This document shows, piece after piece, positions 26,097 to 34,648 of a stretch of 64,000 nucleotides of DNA (position 1 is the stretch's first letter; every line of letters starts with the position of its first letter). A program made the translations under genes and the position numbers. The DNA is from Phenylobacterium sp. (GTDB lineage: Bacteria > Pseudomonadota > Alphaproteobacteria > Caulobacterales > Caulobacteraceae), in contig JAGOQB010000008.1 of assembly GCA_017991675.1 (NCBI GenBank), positions 1 through 64,000 on the forward strand, given 5' to 3'. Under the pieces are notes generated by a model. It had not been told where the DNA came from. It searched no databases and saw only the letters and a program-made list of their open reading frames with translations.

Positions 26097-27611
26097 ATGG
26101 CCCGGAAATCTCGGATGTGGTGGCTGGCCGGCGTGGCGAGCGTGTTCGCACTGGGCGCCCAGGCCGCGCCGCGGCTGGAGACGGTGCTGAAGCCGGTTCG
26201 CGACGGCGGGACCGAGGTCGTCGCCATCGAGGTCCGCAGCGTGCTGACCGAGGGCGGGGAGGCGGCCTTCGCGCTGTCGGCGTCGGTCACCTATGCCGGG
26301 GTGCGCGGCGTCGCCGACCGGGTGCAGGACCTGACCGTGACCGACGCCCAGGGCGTGGTGCCGTTGGCGTCCGCCGACGACCCGGCCGCGCCGGGCGGCT
26401 TCCCCTATTTCCGCCATTGGACGGCCCAGCGGCCGGTCTCCTATCCGGTGACCATCAGCTACCGCTCGGCGGTGCAGCCGGCCGGCGCGCCGCAGGGCCC
26501 GCCGTTCGGCATCCGCCCGTCGGGGGGCGGGGTCAGCGGCGCGGGCGCCGGGTTCCTGGTGCTGCCCGAACAGGTCGGCGAGGCGCAGCTGAAGCTGCGC
26601 TGGGACCTCAGCGGCCTGGCCAGGGGCTCGCGCGCGGTCGCCTCGTTCGGCGACGGCGACGTCGTCCTGACCGGCTCGCCCGAAAAGCTGCGCCAGGCCT
26701 GGTACATGGCCGGGCCGATGGGCCGCTATCCGAAGCGCGGCGACATCGACGGCTTCAGCGGGACCTGGCTTGGCCAGGCGCCGTTCGACCCGGCCGCCGA
26801 GCTGGCGTGGTCGGGCAAGCTCTACCAGCAGCTCGACAAGGACTTCGGCTATCTGAAGCCGGCCCCGCGCTACCGGGTGTTCATGCGCTTCCTCGACACC
26901 CCGCCGGTCGGGGGCGGCACGGCGCTGGCCAACTCGTTCATGCTCTCGCGCGGCTCGGCGCCGCGCGATCCGGGAGCGCAGGGGCCGCGCACCACCTTCG
27001 CCCACGAGATGATCCACCAGTGGGTCGGCGGCATCGAGTCGCCCGGCGCCGTCGGGATCAGCAGCTGGTTCAGCGAGGGCCTGACCACCCACTACACCGC
27101 GCTCGCCCCCCTGCGGGCGGGGTTCTCGACGGTCGAGCAGTATGGCCAACAGATCGACGCCATGGCCCGCGGCTACTGGGGCAGCGAGGCGCGCGACTGG
27201 TCGGCCGAGAAGATCGCCAAGGCCGGCTTCGGCTCCGAGAGCATCCGCCACGTGCCCTACAATCGCGGCGCCCTCTATTTCGCCGACCTCGACGCCAAGA
27301 TCCGCGCCAAGTCGGGCGGCAAGCGCCGGCTGGACGATCTGCTGGCCCCGATGTTCGTCAGCCGCGAGCAGGGCGCAGCCTTCGACCACGAGGCCTGGAA
27401 GACGATGGTCGGCCGCGAGCTGGGGCCGGACGCGGTCGCGACGTTCGAGAAGGTCGTGCTCGGCGGCGAGATGTTCACGCCCGACGCCGGCGCCTTCGGC
27501 CCGTGCTTCACCCGCGAGCCGGCGACCTACGAGGTCGGCGGCGCCCAGGTGCAGGGCTATCGCTGGGTGCGCGTCGCCTCGGTCCCGGAGAAGGTCTGCC
27601 GCAGCTGGTAG
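26097..27611 (+). CDS. Exported M61-like zinc metallopeptidase
   Basis: The product has 504 residues. A signal peptide (MWWLAGVASVFALGAQA) directs export. The zinc site is HEMIHQW at residues 303-309, with the third ligand E327 in WFSEGLTTHY, an HExxH plus downstream glutamate arrangement of the M1/M61 gluzincins. The N-terminal domain is beta-rich and the region after 340 is helical, as in glycyl aminopeptidase relatives. It would cleave peptides in the periplasm or outside. GCAGGGGGAG precedes the ATG. No PDZ domain is evident at the C-terminus, unlike many M61 members. Confidence 0.82.
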   Translation: MARKSRMWWLAGVASVFALGAQAAPRLETVLKPVRDGGTEVVAIEVRSVLTEGGEAAFALSASVTYAGVRGVADRVQDLTVTDAQGVVPLASADDPAAPGGFPYFRHWTAQRPVSYPVTISYRSAVQPAGAPQGPPFGIRPSGGGVSGAGAGFLVLPEQVGEAQLKLRWDLSGLARGSRAVASFGDGDVVLTGSPEKLRQAWYMAGPMGRYPKRGDIDGFSGTWLGQAPFDPAAELAWSGKLYQQLDKDFGYLKPAPRYRVFMRFLDTPPVGGGTALANSFMLSRGSAPRDPGAQGPRTTFAHEMIHQWVGGIESPGAVGISSWFSEGLTTHYTALAPLRAGFSTVEQYGQQIDAMARGYWGSEARDWSAEKIAKAGFGSESIRHVPYNRGALYFADLDAKIRAKSGGKRRLDDLLAPMFVSREQGAAFDHEAWKTMVGRELGPDAVATFEKVVLGGEMFTPDAGAFGPCFTREPATYEVGGAQVQGYRWVRVASVPEKVCRSW

Positions 27612-27635
27612 GGGGCGCGAGCTCTCCCCATCCGC

Positions 27636-27716
27636 TCATCCCGGCGAAAGCCGGGACCCAAGCTGAATCGAAAATAAGCAGGCCGGGCTTCAGTTAGACC
27701 GATGCTCCGGGATGAG
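27636..27716. repeat. Dispersed intergenic repeat of the TCATCCCGG type
   Basis: TCATCCCGGCGAAAGCCGGG opens the element and CTCCGGGATGAG closes it, between the peptidase (+) and the response regulator (-) stops. Same repeat class as at 17131 and 29661. The first part can fold as a short CCCGGC-GAAA-GCCGGG hairpin. Confidence 0.75.
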
Positions 27717-27729
27717 CGATGCGGGGACG

Positions 27730-28236
27730 CTAAAGCTCCAGCACGCCGGCGTTGTCGGCCGCGCGGCGCATCGGCCCGGCATAGCCGACCGGCGAGCGCC
27801 GCCGCCGGTCCGGTCCGAAGAAGTCCGAGGCGGCGACATAGGGGCGCGGGCGGATGATCACCGACTCCAGCCGCTTGAGGATGTCGCGGGCGGTCACCGG
27901 CTTGGCGAGGAACTCGTTGACGCCGCGGTCGCGGGCGGCGTTCAGGCGCGGCAGGTCGGAGTGGCCGGTCAGCATGATGATCGGCAGATAGCGCGCCTCG
28001 CCCGGCAGCATGCGAACCCGGGAAATGAAGTCGAGGCCGTTCATCGTCGGCATCTCGTAGTCGACATAGACCACATCGACCGGATTGTGCATCAGCTGGT
28101 CCAGGCCGTGCCGTCCGTCGGTCGCATAGAACAGGCGCCCGACGCCTGCTGCGGCCAGAACCGTGCCGACGATCGTGCGCATCTGCTCGTTGTCGTCGAC
28201 GACCAGTATTCGCAGAGCTCCAAGTCCTTGGGTCAC
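27730..28236 (-). CDS. Single-domain CheY-like response regulator
   Basis: The product has 168 residues from a GTG start at 28236, preceded by GGAGACGGG; the open frame goes further but is not protein-like. Receiver residues: acidic pair in LVVDDNEQM (D14, D15), phosphoacceptor D59 in VYVDYEMP, the threonine of MLTGHSD and the lysine of FLAKPVT. After the receiver come about 35 basic, unstructured-looking residues (GPDRRRRSPVGYAGPMRRA). This architecture is common in Caulobacterales signalling adaptors. No kinase gene adjoins it. Confidence 0.87.
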   Translation of the reverse strand: MTQGLGALRILVVDDNEQMRTIVGTVLAAAGVGRLFYATDGRHGLDQLMHNPVDVVYVDYEMPTMNGLDFISRVRMLPGEARYLPIIMLTGHSDLPRLNAARDRGVNEFLAKPVTARDILKRLESVIIRPRPYVAASDFFGPDRRRRSPVGYAGPMRRAADNAGVLEL

Positions 28237-28379
28237 TTTCCCGTCTCCGGCGAATCGCTGACTTAGATAGACGCCAATCAGGCGAACTGTCGCAACCCCC
28301 GGGGCGCAGATTTCGCGTCCCGCGCCTTGACCTGGCAGGCGTCTGGCGCGAAGCCGAACAGCAATCATTGGGGGTGTGG

Positions 28380-29648
28380 ATGTCGAAGACTACTGAGGCG
28401 CCGTCGACGCGGCGGGTGCTGGGCGCGAGCCTGGTCGGCACGGCGGTCGAGTTCTACGATTTCTACATCTATGCGACCGCCGCCTCGCTGGTGTTCGGGC
28501 CGCTGTTCTTCCCGGCCGCGTCGCCCTCGATGCAGCTCCTGTCGTCCTACGCCAGCATGGCGGTGGCGTTCTTCGCCCGTCCGGTGGGGGCGATCGTGTT
28601 CGGCCACTTCGGCGACCGCATCGGCCGCAAGTCGACCCTGGTCGCCTCGCTGCTGCTGATGGGCGCCTCGACGGTGCTGATCGCCTTCCTGCCGACCTAC
28701 CAGCAGGCCGGCTGGCTGGCGCCAGTGGCGCTCTGCATCCTGCGCTTCGGCCAGGGCTTCGGCCTCGGCGGCGAGTGGGGCGGGGCCGCGCTGCTGGCGG
28801 TCGAGAACGCGCCGCCCGGCTGGCGTGCGCGCTACGGCATGTTCCCGCAGCTGGGCGCGCCGGTCGGCTTCATCGCCGCCAACGGCCTGTTCCTGATCCT
28901 CGGCATGCTGCTGACCCCCGAGCAGTTCCAGAGCTGGGGCTGGCGCATTCCGTTCCTGGGCAGCGCCCTGCTGGTCGGGGTCGGCCTGTGGGTCCGCCTG
29001 AAGCTCACCGAGACCCCAGCCTTCGCCAAGGCCCTGGCCGAGGAGGCGCCCTCGGACGTGCCGCTGGCCGAACTGTTCAAGCGCCACCTGGGACCGACCC
29101 TGGCCGGCACCTTCGCGGTCGTGGCCTGCTTTGCGACCTTCTACCTGGCGACCGCCTTCGCGCTCGGCTACGGCGTCCAGACCCTCGGCTACAGCCGCGA
29201 GACCTTCCTCGGCGTGCAGCTGGGCGCCATCGGCTTCATGGCGCTCGGCATTGTCCTGGCCGGCTACTGGTCGGACGCCAGCAACCCGCGCCGCGTGCTG
29301 ATGGCCGGCTGCTTCATGGCGATCGCGGTCGGGGCGCTGATGGCTCCGATGATGGGCCACGGCTCGCTGCTCGGCGCCTGGGCGTTCCTGTCGCTGGCGC
29401 TGCTGACCATGGGCTTCGTCTATGGCCCGCTGGGCGCGTTCCTGCCGGGCCTGTTCCCGGCGCGGGTGCGCTACACCGGCGCCTCGATGGCGTTCAACGT
29501 CGGCGGCATCATCGGCGGCGGCCTGACCCCGATGGTCGCCCAGGCGCTGTCGACCCAGGGCGGCCTGGTCCCGGTCGGGATCTACCTGGCCGTCGCCGCC
29601 CTGATCAGCCTGGTGGCGCTGCTGCCGCTGAAGCACCAGCAGGCCTAG
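28380..29648 (+). CDS. MFS transporter, metabolite:H+ symporter (MHS) family
   Basis: The 422-residue protein has 12 transmembrane helices. MHS-family markers include the opening GTAVEFYDFYIYATAASLVF, the first cytoplasmic loop HFGDRIGRKSTL and LRFGQGFGLGGEWGGAALLAVENAP. Relatives import organic acids such as alpha-ketoglutarate, citrate, shikimate or proline/betaine; the substrate here is undetermined. GGGGGTGTGG precedes the ATG at 28380. It is divergent from the response regulator. Confidence 0.92.
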   Translation: MSKTTEAPSTRRVLGASLVGTAVEFYDFYIYATAASLVFGPLFFPAASPSMQLLSSYASMAVAFFARPVGAIVFGHFGDRIGRKSTLVASLLLMGASTVLIAFLPTYQQAGWLAPVALCILRFGQGFGLGGEWGGAALLAVENAPPGWRARYGMFPQLGAPVGFIAANGLFLILGMLLTPEQFQSWGWRIPFLGSALLVGVGLWVRLKLTETPAFAKALAEEAPSDVPLAELFKRHLGPTLAGTFAVVACFATFYLATAFALGYGVQTLGYSRETFLGVQLGAIGFMALGIVLAGYWSDASNPRRVLMAGCFMAIAVGALMAPMMGHGSLLGAWAFLSLALLTMGFVYGPLGAFLPGLFPARVRYTGASMAFNVGGIIGGGLTPMVAQALSTQGGLVPVGIYLAVAALISLVALLPLKHQQA

Positions 29649-29660
29649 CCCCGCCCCATG

Positions 29661-29698
29661 GTGTCATCCCGGTTTGCGAAGCAAGACCGGGATGACAC
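29661..29698. repeat. Palindromic intergenic repeat, likely terminator
   Basis: GTGTCATCCCGGT pairs perfectly with ACCGGGATGACAC, and inside this TTGC pairs with GCAA around GAA. It sits between the convergent MHS transporter and DUF2804 genes, so it can stop transcription both ways. It is a compact member of the same repeat class as 17131 and 27636. Confidence 0.8.
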
Positions 29699-29707
29699 GG
29701 GGCGACC

Positions 29708-30733
29708 CTACCAGTGGTTCTCGACCTCTTCGGCGAAGCCGATCAGGTCGCGGACCTGCAGGCGCGTGCCGTCGTCGAGCACGGCGACGCCGGAGAACTT
29801 GCCGAACACCTGGTGCTGGCGGCTGCTGACCGGCCCCATGGCGAAGTCGGCGTGGCGGTCGACGATCGGCTCGAAGGTCATCTCGAAGCGGCCGTCGGCC
29901 GAGGTGAAGCGCCAGGGGCCGCTGTCGTGCGCGCCGTCCGGGAGATGGAACTCCAGCTCGGTCAGCTTGTGGGCCTTGCCGTCGAAGAACAGGATGTTCT
30001 CCGAGGCTGCCGAGGTGTCGCCGAAGCCGTAGCCGATGTTGAAGCCGAACGGCTTGCCGTCGACCAGGCCCGAGGCCGAGCCCCAGTACCAGGTGTTGTC
30101 GTAGGTCCAGACCCCGCGGCCCCAGTCGAGCACCGCGAAGGCGCTGGACGGCTCGAACTCGTAGCGCTGGCCAGCGTAGACCACATGGCCGGAGGCCGGC
30201 ATGCAGTTGATCTTCTGATTGTAGTAGAACGCGGTGGCCTGCTCGGCGAACGGCGTGGCGATGACCATGCGGTCCATCGGCGGCTGGGCCAGGAAGATCT
30301 CGCCGGACATGCCGGCCCCCTTGTCGAAGCTCGGGGAGTCGAAGCTCAGCACCCGGCCGCCGGGGACGAAGCGGAACGCGATCTCCATCTTCGGGTGGAC
30401 ATGGGCGATGTCGCCGGCGTCGGCGCTGGGCGGCAGGGCCATGGCGCCGTGCGGCGCCGGCAGGCCGACCCCGCCGTTGACGAAGCTCCCCGTCCGGAAG
30501 TCCATCCACGAGGCGCCGAGGAAGCCCATGTGGCCGTTGTCGGCGACGGTCAGGGCCAGGCCGAAGTCGGGCGACAGGATCGCGTAGTAGTCCCACTCCT
30601 TGATCGCCGTATCGTCAGGGGCGACGCCGATGGCGGCGCGGTCATAGCGGCGGACCTCGCTGGCGGCCCAGCCGCGCTCGACCAGATGTCCGTTCGCGTC
30701 GAGCAGGTCGCCCGATCCCATCAGCCTTTGCAT
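29708..30733 (-). CDS. DUF2804-family protein
   Basis: The product has 341 residues and no signal or membrane segment. Family stretches include WDYYAILSPDFGLALTVADNGH, VLDWGRGVWTYDNTWYWGSA, IGYGFGDTSAASENILFFDGK and the end HQVFGKFSGVAVLDDGTRL plus LIGFAEEVENHW, which together are diagnostic of DUF2804. Members are predicted beta-rich lipocalin-like proteins with no proven function. Divergent from the small SRPBCC gene at 30875. Confidence 0.88.
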   Translation of the reverse strand: MQRLMGSGDLLDANGHLVERGWAASEVRRYDRAAIGVAPDDTAIKEWDYYAILSPDFGLALTVADNGHMGFLGASWMDFRTGSFVNGGVGLPAPHGAMALPPSADAGDIAHVHPKMEIAFRFVPGGRVLSFDSPSFDKGAGMSGEIFLAQPPMDRMVIATPFAEQATAFYYNQKINCMPASGHVVYAGQRYEFEPSSAFAVLDWGRGVWTYDNTWYWGSASGLVDGKPFGFNIGYGFGDTSAASENILFFDGKAHKLTELEFHLPDGAHDSGPWRFTSADGRFEMTFEPIVDRHADFAMGPVSSRQHQVFGKFSGVAVLDDGTRLQVRDLIGFAEEVENHW

Positions 30734-30874
30734 GTCGCCTCCGCAGATTGTTCGGACGTGCTTAGGGCATGACGTAGCGGCAGCGCAAAGTCTGCCGATA
30801 GCGTCCGATAGCCGCCAGAATCCGCCGGCCCGGAGGGTTATTCTCCCAGGAAAATCAGTCAGCGGAGGCCTCCT

Positions 30875-31273
30875 ATGGTCACGATCCTGCGAGAGGTGTC
30901 GGTAAACCTGCCGATAGACGCGGTCTGGAAGCGCTTACGGCAGGTCGGCCTGGCCCACGAACTGTTCGCCGGCGTGCTGGTCGACGGGCGCATCGACGGC
31001 GACCTGCGCACGGTGACGTTCGCCAACGGGATGGTGGCGACCGAGCAGATCCTCGGGGTTGACGAGCCGTCCATGCGCGTCGCCTACAGCGTCGTCGACG
31101 GCCCCTTCGTGCGGCACGCGGCGTCGATGCAGGCCGTCGCCGAGGGCGCCGGCAGCCGGGTGGTCTGGTTCAGCGACTTCAAGCCCGACGCCCTGAGCGA
31201 GATGGTGACGCCGCTGATGGAGGCCGGTCTCGCGGCGCTGAAGCGCAACCTCGAAGGCGGTCCGGCCGATTGA
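30875..31273 (+). CDS. SRPBCC-family (polyketide cyclase-like) protein
   Basis: The product has 132 residues. The START-like core is seen in LREVSVNLPIDAVWKRLRQVG, GDLRTVTFANGMVATEQILGVDE, MRVAYSVVDGP and the last helix LMEAGLAALKRNLEG. It should bind a small hydrophobic ligand; substrate unknown. It lies directly upstream of the Fur-like palindrome at 31290 and the next gene, but the palindrome probably starts a new transcript. Confidence 0.83.
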   Translation: MVTILREVSVNLPIDAVWKRLRQVGLAHELFAGVLVDGRIDGDLRTVTFANGMVATEQILGVDEPSMRVAYSVVDGPFVRHAASMQAVAEGAGSRVVWFSDFKPDALSEMVTPLMEAGLAALKRNLEGGPAD

Positions 31274-31289
31274 CCGACAGGCCGGTCGG

Positions 31290-31328
31290 GCGTATCGATA
31301 TTGCGAGTCATTCGCAATATCGATACGC
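31290..31328. promoter_or_regulatory. Fur-like box inside a perfect 17-bp inverted repeat
   Basis: The arms GCGTATCGATATTGCGA and TCGCAATATCGATACGC are exact reverse complements around GTCAT. The core ATTGCGAGTCATTCGCAAT is a 19-bp palindrome of the Fur-box type. It lies 17 bases before the ATG at 31346, so bound protein would block expression. The arms are much longer than one Fur dimer needs. Confidence 0.7.
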
Positions 31329-31345
31329 AATACAGGAGCGCACCC

Positions 31346-31816
31346 ATGGCCATCGCCCCCCTAGCTGCGGCCTCCCTGCGGGTCGGACCGCACGGCCTGG
31401 CGGTCTCCGAGCAGCTGGTGCTGGCTTCGCTGCGGGCCTGGGCGCGGGCCCGCATGGCCGGCGACGATCCGCGCGAGCTGGTGCGGCCGGGCCTAACGCA
31501 CGTGAGCTCCAGGCCGGTGGCCAGCGTGTTCGTGGCGCTGATGGAGCGCATCGAGCGCGACGCGCGGCGGGCGATGGAGGTGCATTGCATCGCCTGCGGC
31601 GGCTACTCCCAGGACGAGCAGCGGGTGGTGCTGGCCTGCGGCGTGGCGCGTACGGCGCCGGACGTGGCGTTGCAGCTGCTGCGGCCGCTGGTTGGCGCGC
31701 CCGAGGCGCCGGTGCTGCTGGCAAGGACCCTGAACGTGGCGCTGGGCAAGGCCGGGTTCCCGATGCCGGTGCGGTTGTGGGACGACGAGGCGGGCGTCCC
31801 CGCCACCGTGCACTGA
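31346..31816 (+). CDS. Conserved hypothetical protein, probably iron-regulated
   Basis: The 156-residue protein has no signal peptide, is mostly helical, and contains a CxxC motif (VHCIACGGYSQDE) with a further cysteine in VLACGVA. AGGAGCG precedes ATG 31346. I do not recognise a family with a defined function. The Fur-like palindrome immediately upstream suggests it is expressed under iron limitation; CxxC could bind metal or undergo redox change, which is inference. Confidence 0.75.
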   Translation: MAIAPLAAASLRVGPHGLAVSEQLVLASLRAWARARMAGDDPRELVRPGLTHVSSRPVASVFVALMERIERDARRAMEVHCIACGGYSQDEQRVVLACGVARTAPDVALQLLRPLVGAPEAPVLLARTLNVALGKAGFPMPVRLWDDEAGVPATVH

Positions 31817-31861
31817 GGCGCGGCGCTGGAAACGCGCCGCCATCGGGTTTAGGCAGGCCCG

Positions 31862-32275
31862 ATGAGCGAGTTTGACGACGAACCGACCTTCGACGGCGGC
31901 GGCTATGATGTCGACGACTGGGCCCGGCTGAAGCCGTTCACCGGCGCGCTGGCGACCCTGGAGGACGTGCAGGCCAAGGTGGCGATCTTCGCGCTGGGCG
32001 ACACCCACGGCGGCCGCCCGATCGACATGGAGCTGCCGCAGCCGATCATCTGGTGGGAGGACGACGGCGAGATCGCCGCCGTGGTCGTGCAGGCCGAGGC
32101 CCACGAGACCGAGGACGGCGAGGTGATGGAGGTGCTGGGCCTGGTGCTGCCGGACGGCGCCGGCGCGGTGGCCCTGCTGGAGGACGTCGACCTCGTCGAC
32201 GACAGCGATCCGGTCTGGCGCCGGCTGGTCACCGAAGCGATCGGCGACGAGACCGGCGAAGACGACGAAGACTAG
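31862..32275 (+). CDS. Small acidic conserved hypothetical protein
   Basis: The 137-residue protein is very acidic, with an N-terminal [19 protein letters not shown] and an EDDED tail. The centre ([41 protein letters not shown]) is beta-like. No motif gives a function. It ends four bases inside the stop of purQ on the other strand and begins 45 bases after the preceding gene. Confidence 0.7.
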   Translation: MSEFDDEPTFDGGGYDVDDWARLKPFTGALATLEDVQAKVAIFALGDTHGGRPIDMELPQPIIWWEDDGEIAAVVVQAEAHETEDGEVMEVLGLVLPDGAGAVALLEDVDLVDDSDPVWRRLVTEAIGDETGEDDED

Positions 32276-32934
32276 GCGCTGGCGAGCGCGCTCTGGAAGA
32301 GGATCGCGCCGTCGGCCGAACCGAGCTCGGCCTCGAAGGCGCGGTCGGGGTGCGGCATCAGGCCGATGACGTTGCCGCGCTTGTTGACGATGCCGGCGAT
32401 GTCGCGCGACGAGCCGTTCGGGTTGTCGAGGTAGCGGAAGACCACCTGGCCTTCGCCCTCCAGCCGGTCGAGCGTCTCCTCGTCGGCGAAGTAATTGCCC
32501 TCGCCGTTGCCGACCGTCATCTCGACCTCGCGGCGGCCGGCGTAGCCGGCGGTGAAGCGGGTCTGGGCGTTGGTGACTTCCAGCGCCACCGGCTTGCAGA
32601 CGTATTTGAGCTTCTCGTTCCGCAGCAGGGCGCCGGGCAGCATCTTGGACTCGGTCAGCACCTGGAAGCCGTTGCAGATCCCGACGACGGCGACGCCGCG
32701 GTCGGCCGCGGCGCGGACCTCGCTCATCACCGGGGCCAGCGAGGCCATCGCCGCGCAGCGCAGGTAGTCGCCATAGGAAAAGCCGCCCGGCAGCACGATC
32801 AGGTCCAGGCCCTGCGGCAGCGAAGTCTCCGCGTGCCAGACCATGTCGACCTTGGCGCCGGTGGAGCGTTCGACGGCGACCTTGCAGTCGCGATCGCAGT
32901 TGGAACCCGGGAAGACGATGACGGCGGCTTTCAT
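32272..32934 (-). CDS. purQ: Phosphoribosylformylglycinamidine synthase subunit PurQ
   Basis: The 220-residue protein is the glutaminase subunit of the three-part FGAM synthase (PurL-PurQ-PurS), the fourth step of de novo purine synthesis. The class I amidotransferase triad is visible: nucleophile C87 in [11 protein letters not shown] and the histidine and glutamate region [11 protein letters not shown]. The opening [15 protein letters not shown] is typical of PurQ. purS and purC lie upstream on the same strand; purL is not in the window. ATG 32934 is chosen over the longer open frame. Confidence 0.96.
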   Translation of the reverse strand: MKAAVIVFPGSNCDRDCKVAVERSTGAKVDMVWHAETSLPQGLDLIVLPGGFSYGDYLRCAAMASLAPVMSEVRAAADRGVAVVGICNGFQVLTESKMLPGALLRNEKLKYVCKPVALEVTNAQTRFTAGYAGRREVEMTVGNGEGNYFADEETLDRLEGEGQVVFRYLDNPNGSSRDIAGIVNKRGNVIGLMPHPDRAFEAELGSADGAILFQSALASA

Positions 32935-33025
32935 GGGCGGCCCTTTACGCGAATTTGTCGGGAAATGGGAGGGGGGAGGTGGTCGCATCCGGGGCGAGGC
33001 GACGACCGCTCGACAGTTCCGTCCT

Positions 33026-33406
33026 TCATCTGGCGCCCAGGCTCTCCAGATAGGTCATCACCTGGTCGAATCCAGCCTTGTCGCCATAGGCGCAGCCGGT
33101 GTTCTTCATGACCTTGCGGCCGCCTTCCTGGACGGCTTCCTGCTTGAAGATCGCCGGATGGCCGGGCGCGCCGGGCTGGGTCAGGACAAAGGCCTCGCCG
33201 CCGCCCTGCACGTTGTAGAAGCGATAGGGCTCGCCGCGTTCCTGTGGCGCGGGCATCAGGCCCGGCTGGGCCAGCACCTTGGCCGACAGCGCCTCGTAGG
33301 GCAGCGAGCAGTCCAGCGCCAGGCGCGGCCGGGACGGTTCAGGCTCCGGCGCGCAGGCGGTCAGGATCAGGGGGAGTATGGGGGAAAGGGCGATCAGCCC
33401 TCTCAC
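33026..33406 (-). CDS. Small lipoprotein encoded inside the pur operon
   Basis: The product has 126 residues from a GTG at 33406. It begins [23 protein letters not shown], a lipoprotein signal with an LTAC lipobox. The mature part ([19 protein letters not shown], then [20 protein letters not shown]) has two further cysteines, one in [11 protein letters not shown]. Its GTG start overlaps the purS stop (GTGA), which implies translational coupling, and it sits between purS and purQ. Function unknown. A lipoprotein inserted in a purine operon is unusual. Confidence 0.8.
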   Translation of the reverse strand: MRGLIALSPILPLILTACAPEPEPSRPRLALDCSLPYEALSAKVLAQPGLMPAPQERGEPYRFYNVQGGGEAFVLTQPGAPGHPAIFKQEAVQEGGRKVMKNTGCAYGDKAGFDQVMTYLESLGAR

Positions 33407-33645
33407 GCCACCTCGATCCGGTAGCTTTCGATGACGGTGTTGGCGAGCAGCTTCTCGCACATGTCCTTCACCTGGGCTTCGGCGGCGGCCTTGTCGGTCG
33501 CGTCCTTCAGGTCGAACTCGATGGTCTTGCCGACGCGCACGCCGTCGACCTGCGGCCACCCGAGGCCGTGCAGGGCGCTTTCGACGGCCTTGCCCTGAAC
33601 GTCCAGCACGCCGGGCTTCAGGAACACATGAACTTTCGCGCGCAC
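33403..33645 (-). CDS. purS: Phosphoribosylformylglycinamidine synthase subunit PurS
   Basis: The 80-residue protein is the usual PurS length. KVHVFLKPGVLDVQGKAVES and the end KLLANTVIESYRIEV are characteristic; PurS bridges PurQ and PurL in the FGAM synthase complex. The start is GTG at 33645, sharing one base with the purC stop (TAGTG), so translation is coupled. The end overlaps the lipoprotein start by four bases. Confidence 0.94.
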   Translation of the reverse strand: MRAKVHVFLKPGVLDVQGKAVESALHGLGWPQVDGVRVGKTIEFDLKDATDKAAAEAQVKDMCEKLLANTVIESYRIEVA

Positions 33646-34403
33646 TAGTGCAGGCCTCCTTGGATGACGGTGGGCATCTCTTTCATGATGCCAAGACGGC
33701 GGGCCACCTCGGTGTACCCTTCGATGACGTCGCCCATGTCGCGGCGGAAGCGGTCCTTGTCCAGCTTCTCGTTCGTCTGGCTGTCCCAGAGGCGGCACGA
33801 ATCGGGGCTGATTTCGTCAGCCAGGATCACGCGGGCGAAGTCGTTCTCGTAGATGCGGCCGAACTCGACCTTGAAGTCGACCAGGGTGATGCCGACCCCG
33901 GCGAACAGCCCGGTCAGGAAGTCGTTCACCCGCAGGGTCAGGGCCATCATGTCGTCGATCTCCTGGGTCGAGGCCCAGTTGAACGCGGTGATGTGCTCCT
34001 CGGCGACCATCGGGTCGCTGAGCTTGTCGTCCTTCAGGTAGAACTCGATGATCGAGCGGGGCAGGGCCTGGCCTTCCGGCAGGCCGAAGCGCTGCGACAG
34101 GCTGCCGGCCGCGACGTTGCGGCAGACCACCTCCAGCGGGATGATCTCGACCTCGCGGATCAGCTGCTCGCGCAGGTTCAGCCGGCGGATGAGGTGGTTC
34201 TGAACCCCGATGGAGTTCAGCTTGGTCATCACATACTCGCTGATGCGGTTGTTGATGACGCCCTTGCCTTCGAGGATCGCCTTCTTCTGCGCGTTGAACG
34301 CGGTGGCGTCGTCCTTGAAGTACTGGATCAGGGTTCCCGGCTCGGGGCCCTCGTAGAGGATCTTGGCCTTGCCTTCGTAGATCTTCTTGCGGCGGGTAGT
34401 CAT
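33645..34403 (-). CDS. purC: Phosphoribosylaminoimidazole-succinocarboxamide synthase (SAICAR synthetase)
   Basis: The product has 252 residues. It joins aspartate to CAIR using ATP in purine synthesis. Family features are [14 protein letters not shown] (nucleotide loop), [24 protein letters not shown] and [10 protein letters not shown] with [15 protein letters not shown]. It heads the purC-purS-lipoprotein-purQ operon. Its leader contains a strong intrinsic-terminator hairpin (34443-34482) and a 36-codon frame whose stop overlaps the purC ATG, which suggests attenuation or coupling. Confidence 0.97.
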   Translation of the reverse strand: MTTRRKKIYEGKAKILYEGPEPGTLIQYFKDDATAFNAQKKAILEGKGVINNRISEYVMTKLNSIGVQNHLIRRLNLREQLIREVEIIPLEVVCRNVAAGSLSQRFGLPEGQALPRSIIEFYLKDDKLSDPMVAEEHITAFNWASTQEIDDMMALTLRVNDFLTGLFAGVGITLVDFKVEFGRIYENDFARVILADEISPDSCRLWDSQTNEKLDKDRFRRDMGDVIEGYTEVARRLGIMKEMPTVIQGGLH

Positions 34404-34510
34404 GTGCGCCTTCTCCCAGAGCGAGGGCTTGGCCGCCAGCGGAAAAACGAAAAACGCGCGCGGTTCGATGCAAACGCGCGCGGCTCCGACCGTATGGCCC
34501 TCTCACTCAT
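34400..34510 (-). CDS. Candidate leader ORF upstream of purC
   Basis: A 36-codon frame (starting [17 protein letters not shown], ending RSGRRRT) stops with a TGA that overlaps the purC ATG. It spans the terminator-like hairpin at 34443-34482. It is arginine-rich and has no clear ribosome binding site, so it may not be translated. Its position would let a translating ribosome disrupt the hairpin. Confidence 0.3.
   Translation of the reverse strand: MSERAIRSEPRAFASNRARFSFFRWRPSPRSGRRRT
34443..34482 (-). terminator. Intrinsic terminator in purC leader, candidate attenuator
   Basis: On the minus strand CGCGCGCG pairs with a second CGCGCGCG across a 12-base loop and is followed by TTTTTCGTTTTT. 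It lies 39 bases before the purC ATG with only a divergent gene upstream, so it can only act on purC-leader transcripts. Confidence 0.6.
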
Positions 34511-34648
34511 ATGAGGCCTGAAAAAACTAACGGATTGGGCCCCGCGGCGCAAACGGCGCAAGAGCCGCATCGCCTCATCGTGCGTTTACGTTGCTACGGC
34601 GCGGTTCACGGGATATGCAACGCCGACCGACCGCCTACTGGGGAACAC

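Noticed and set aside
25635-27389. A 584-codon minus-strand frame opposite the acetyltransferase and peptidase genes
   Set aside because: It is arginine/alanine-rich with no motifs and overlaps two well-supported plus-strand genes.
34443-34482. Terminator hairpin read as ending a gene upstream of purC
   Set aside because: The only upstream gene (DUF1476) is divergent, so no other transcript on this strand is evident; it is treated as a leader element.
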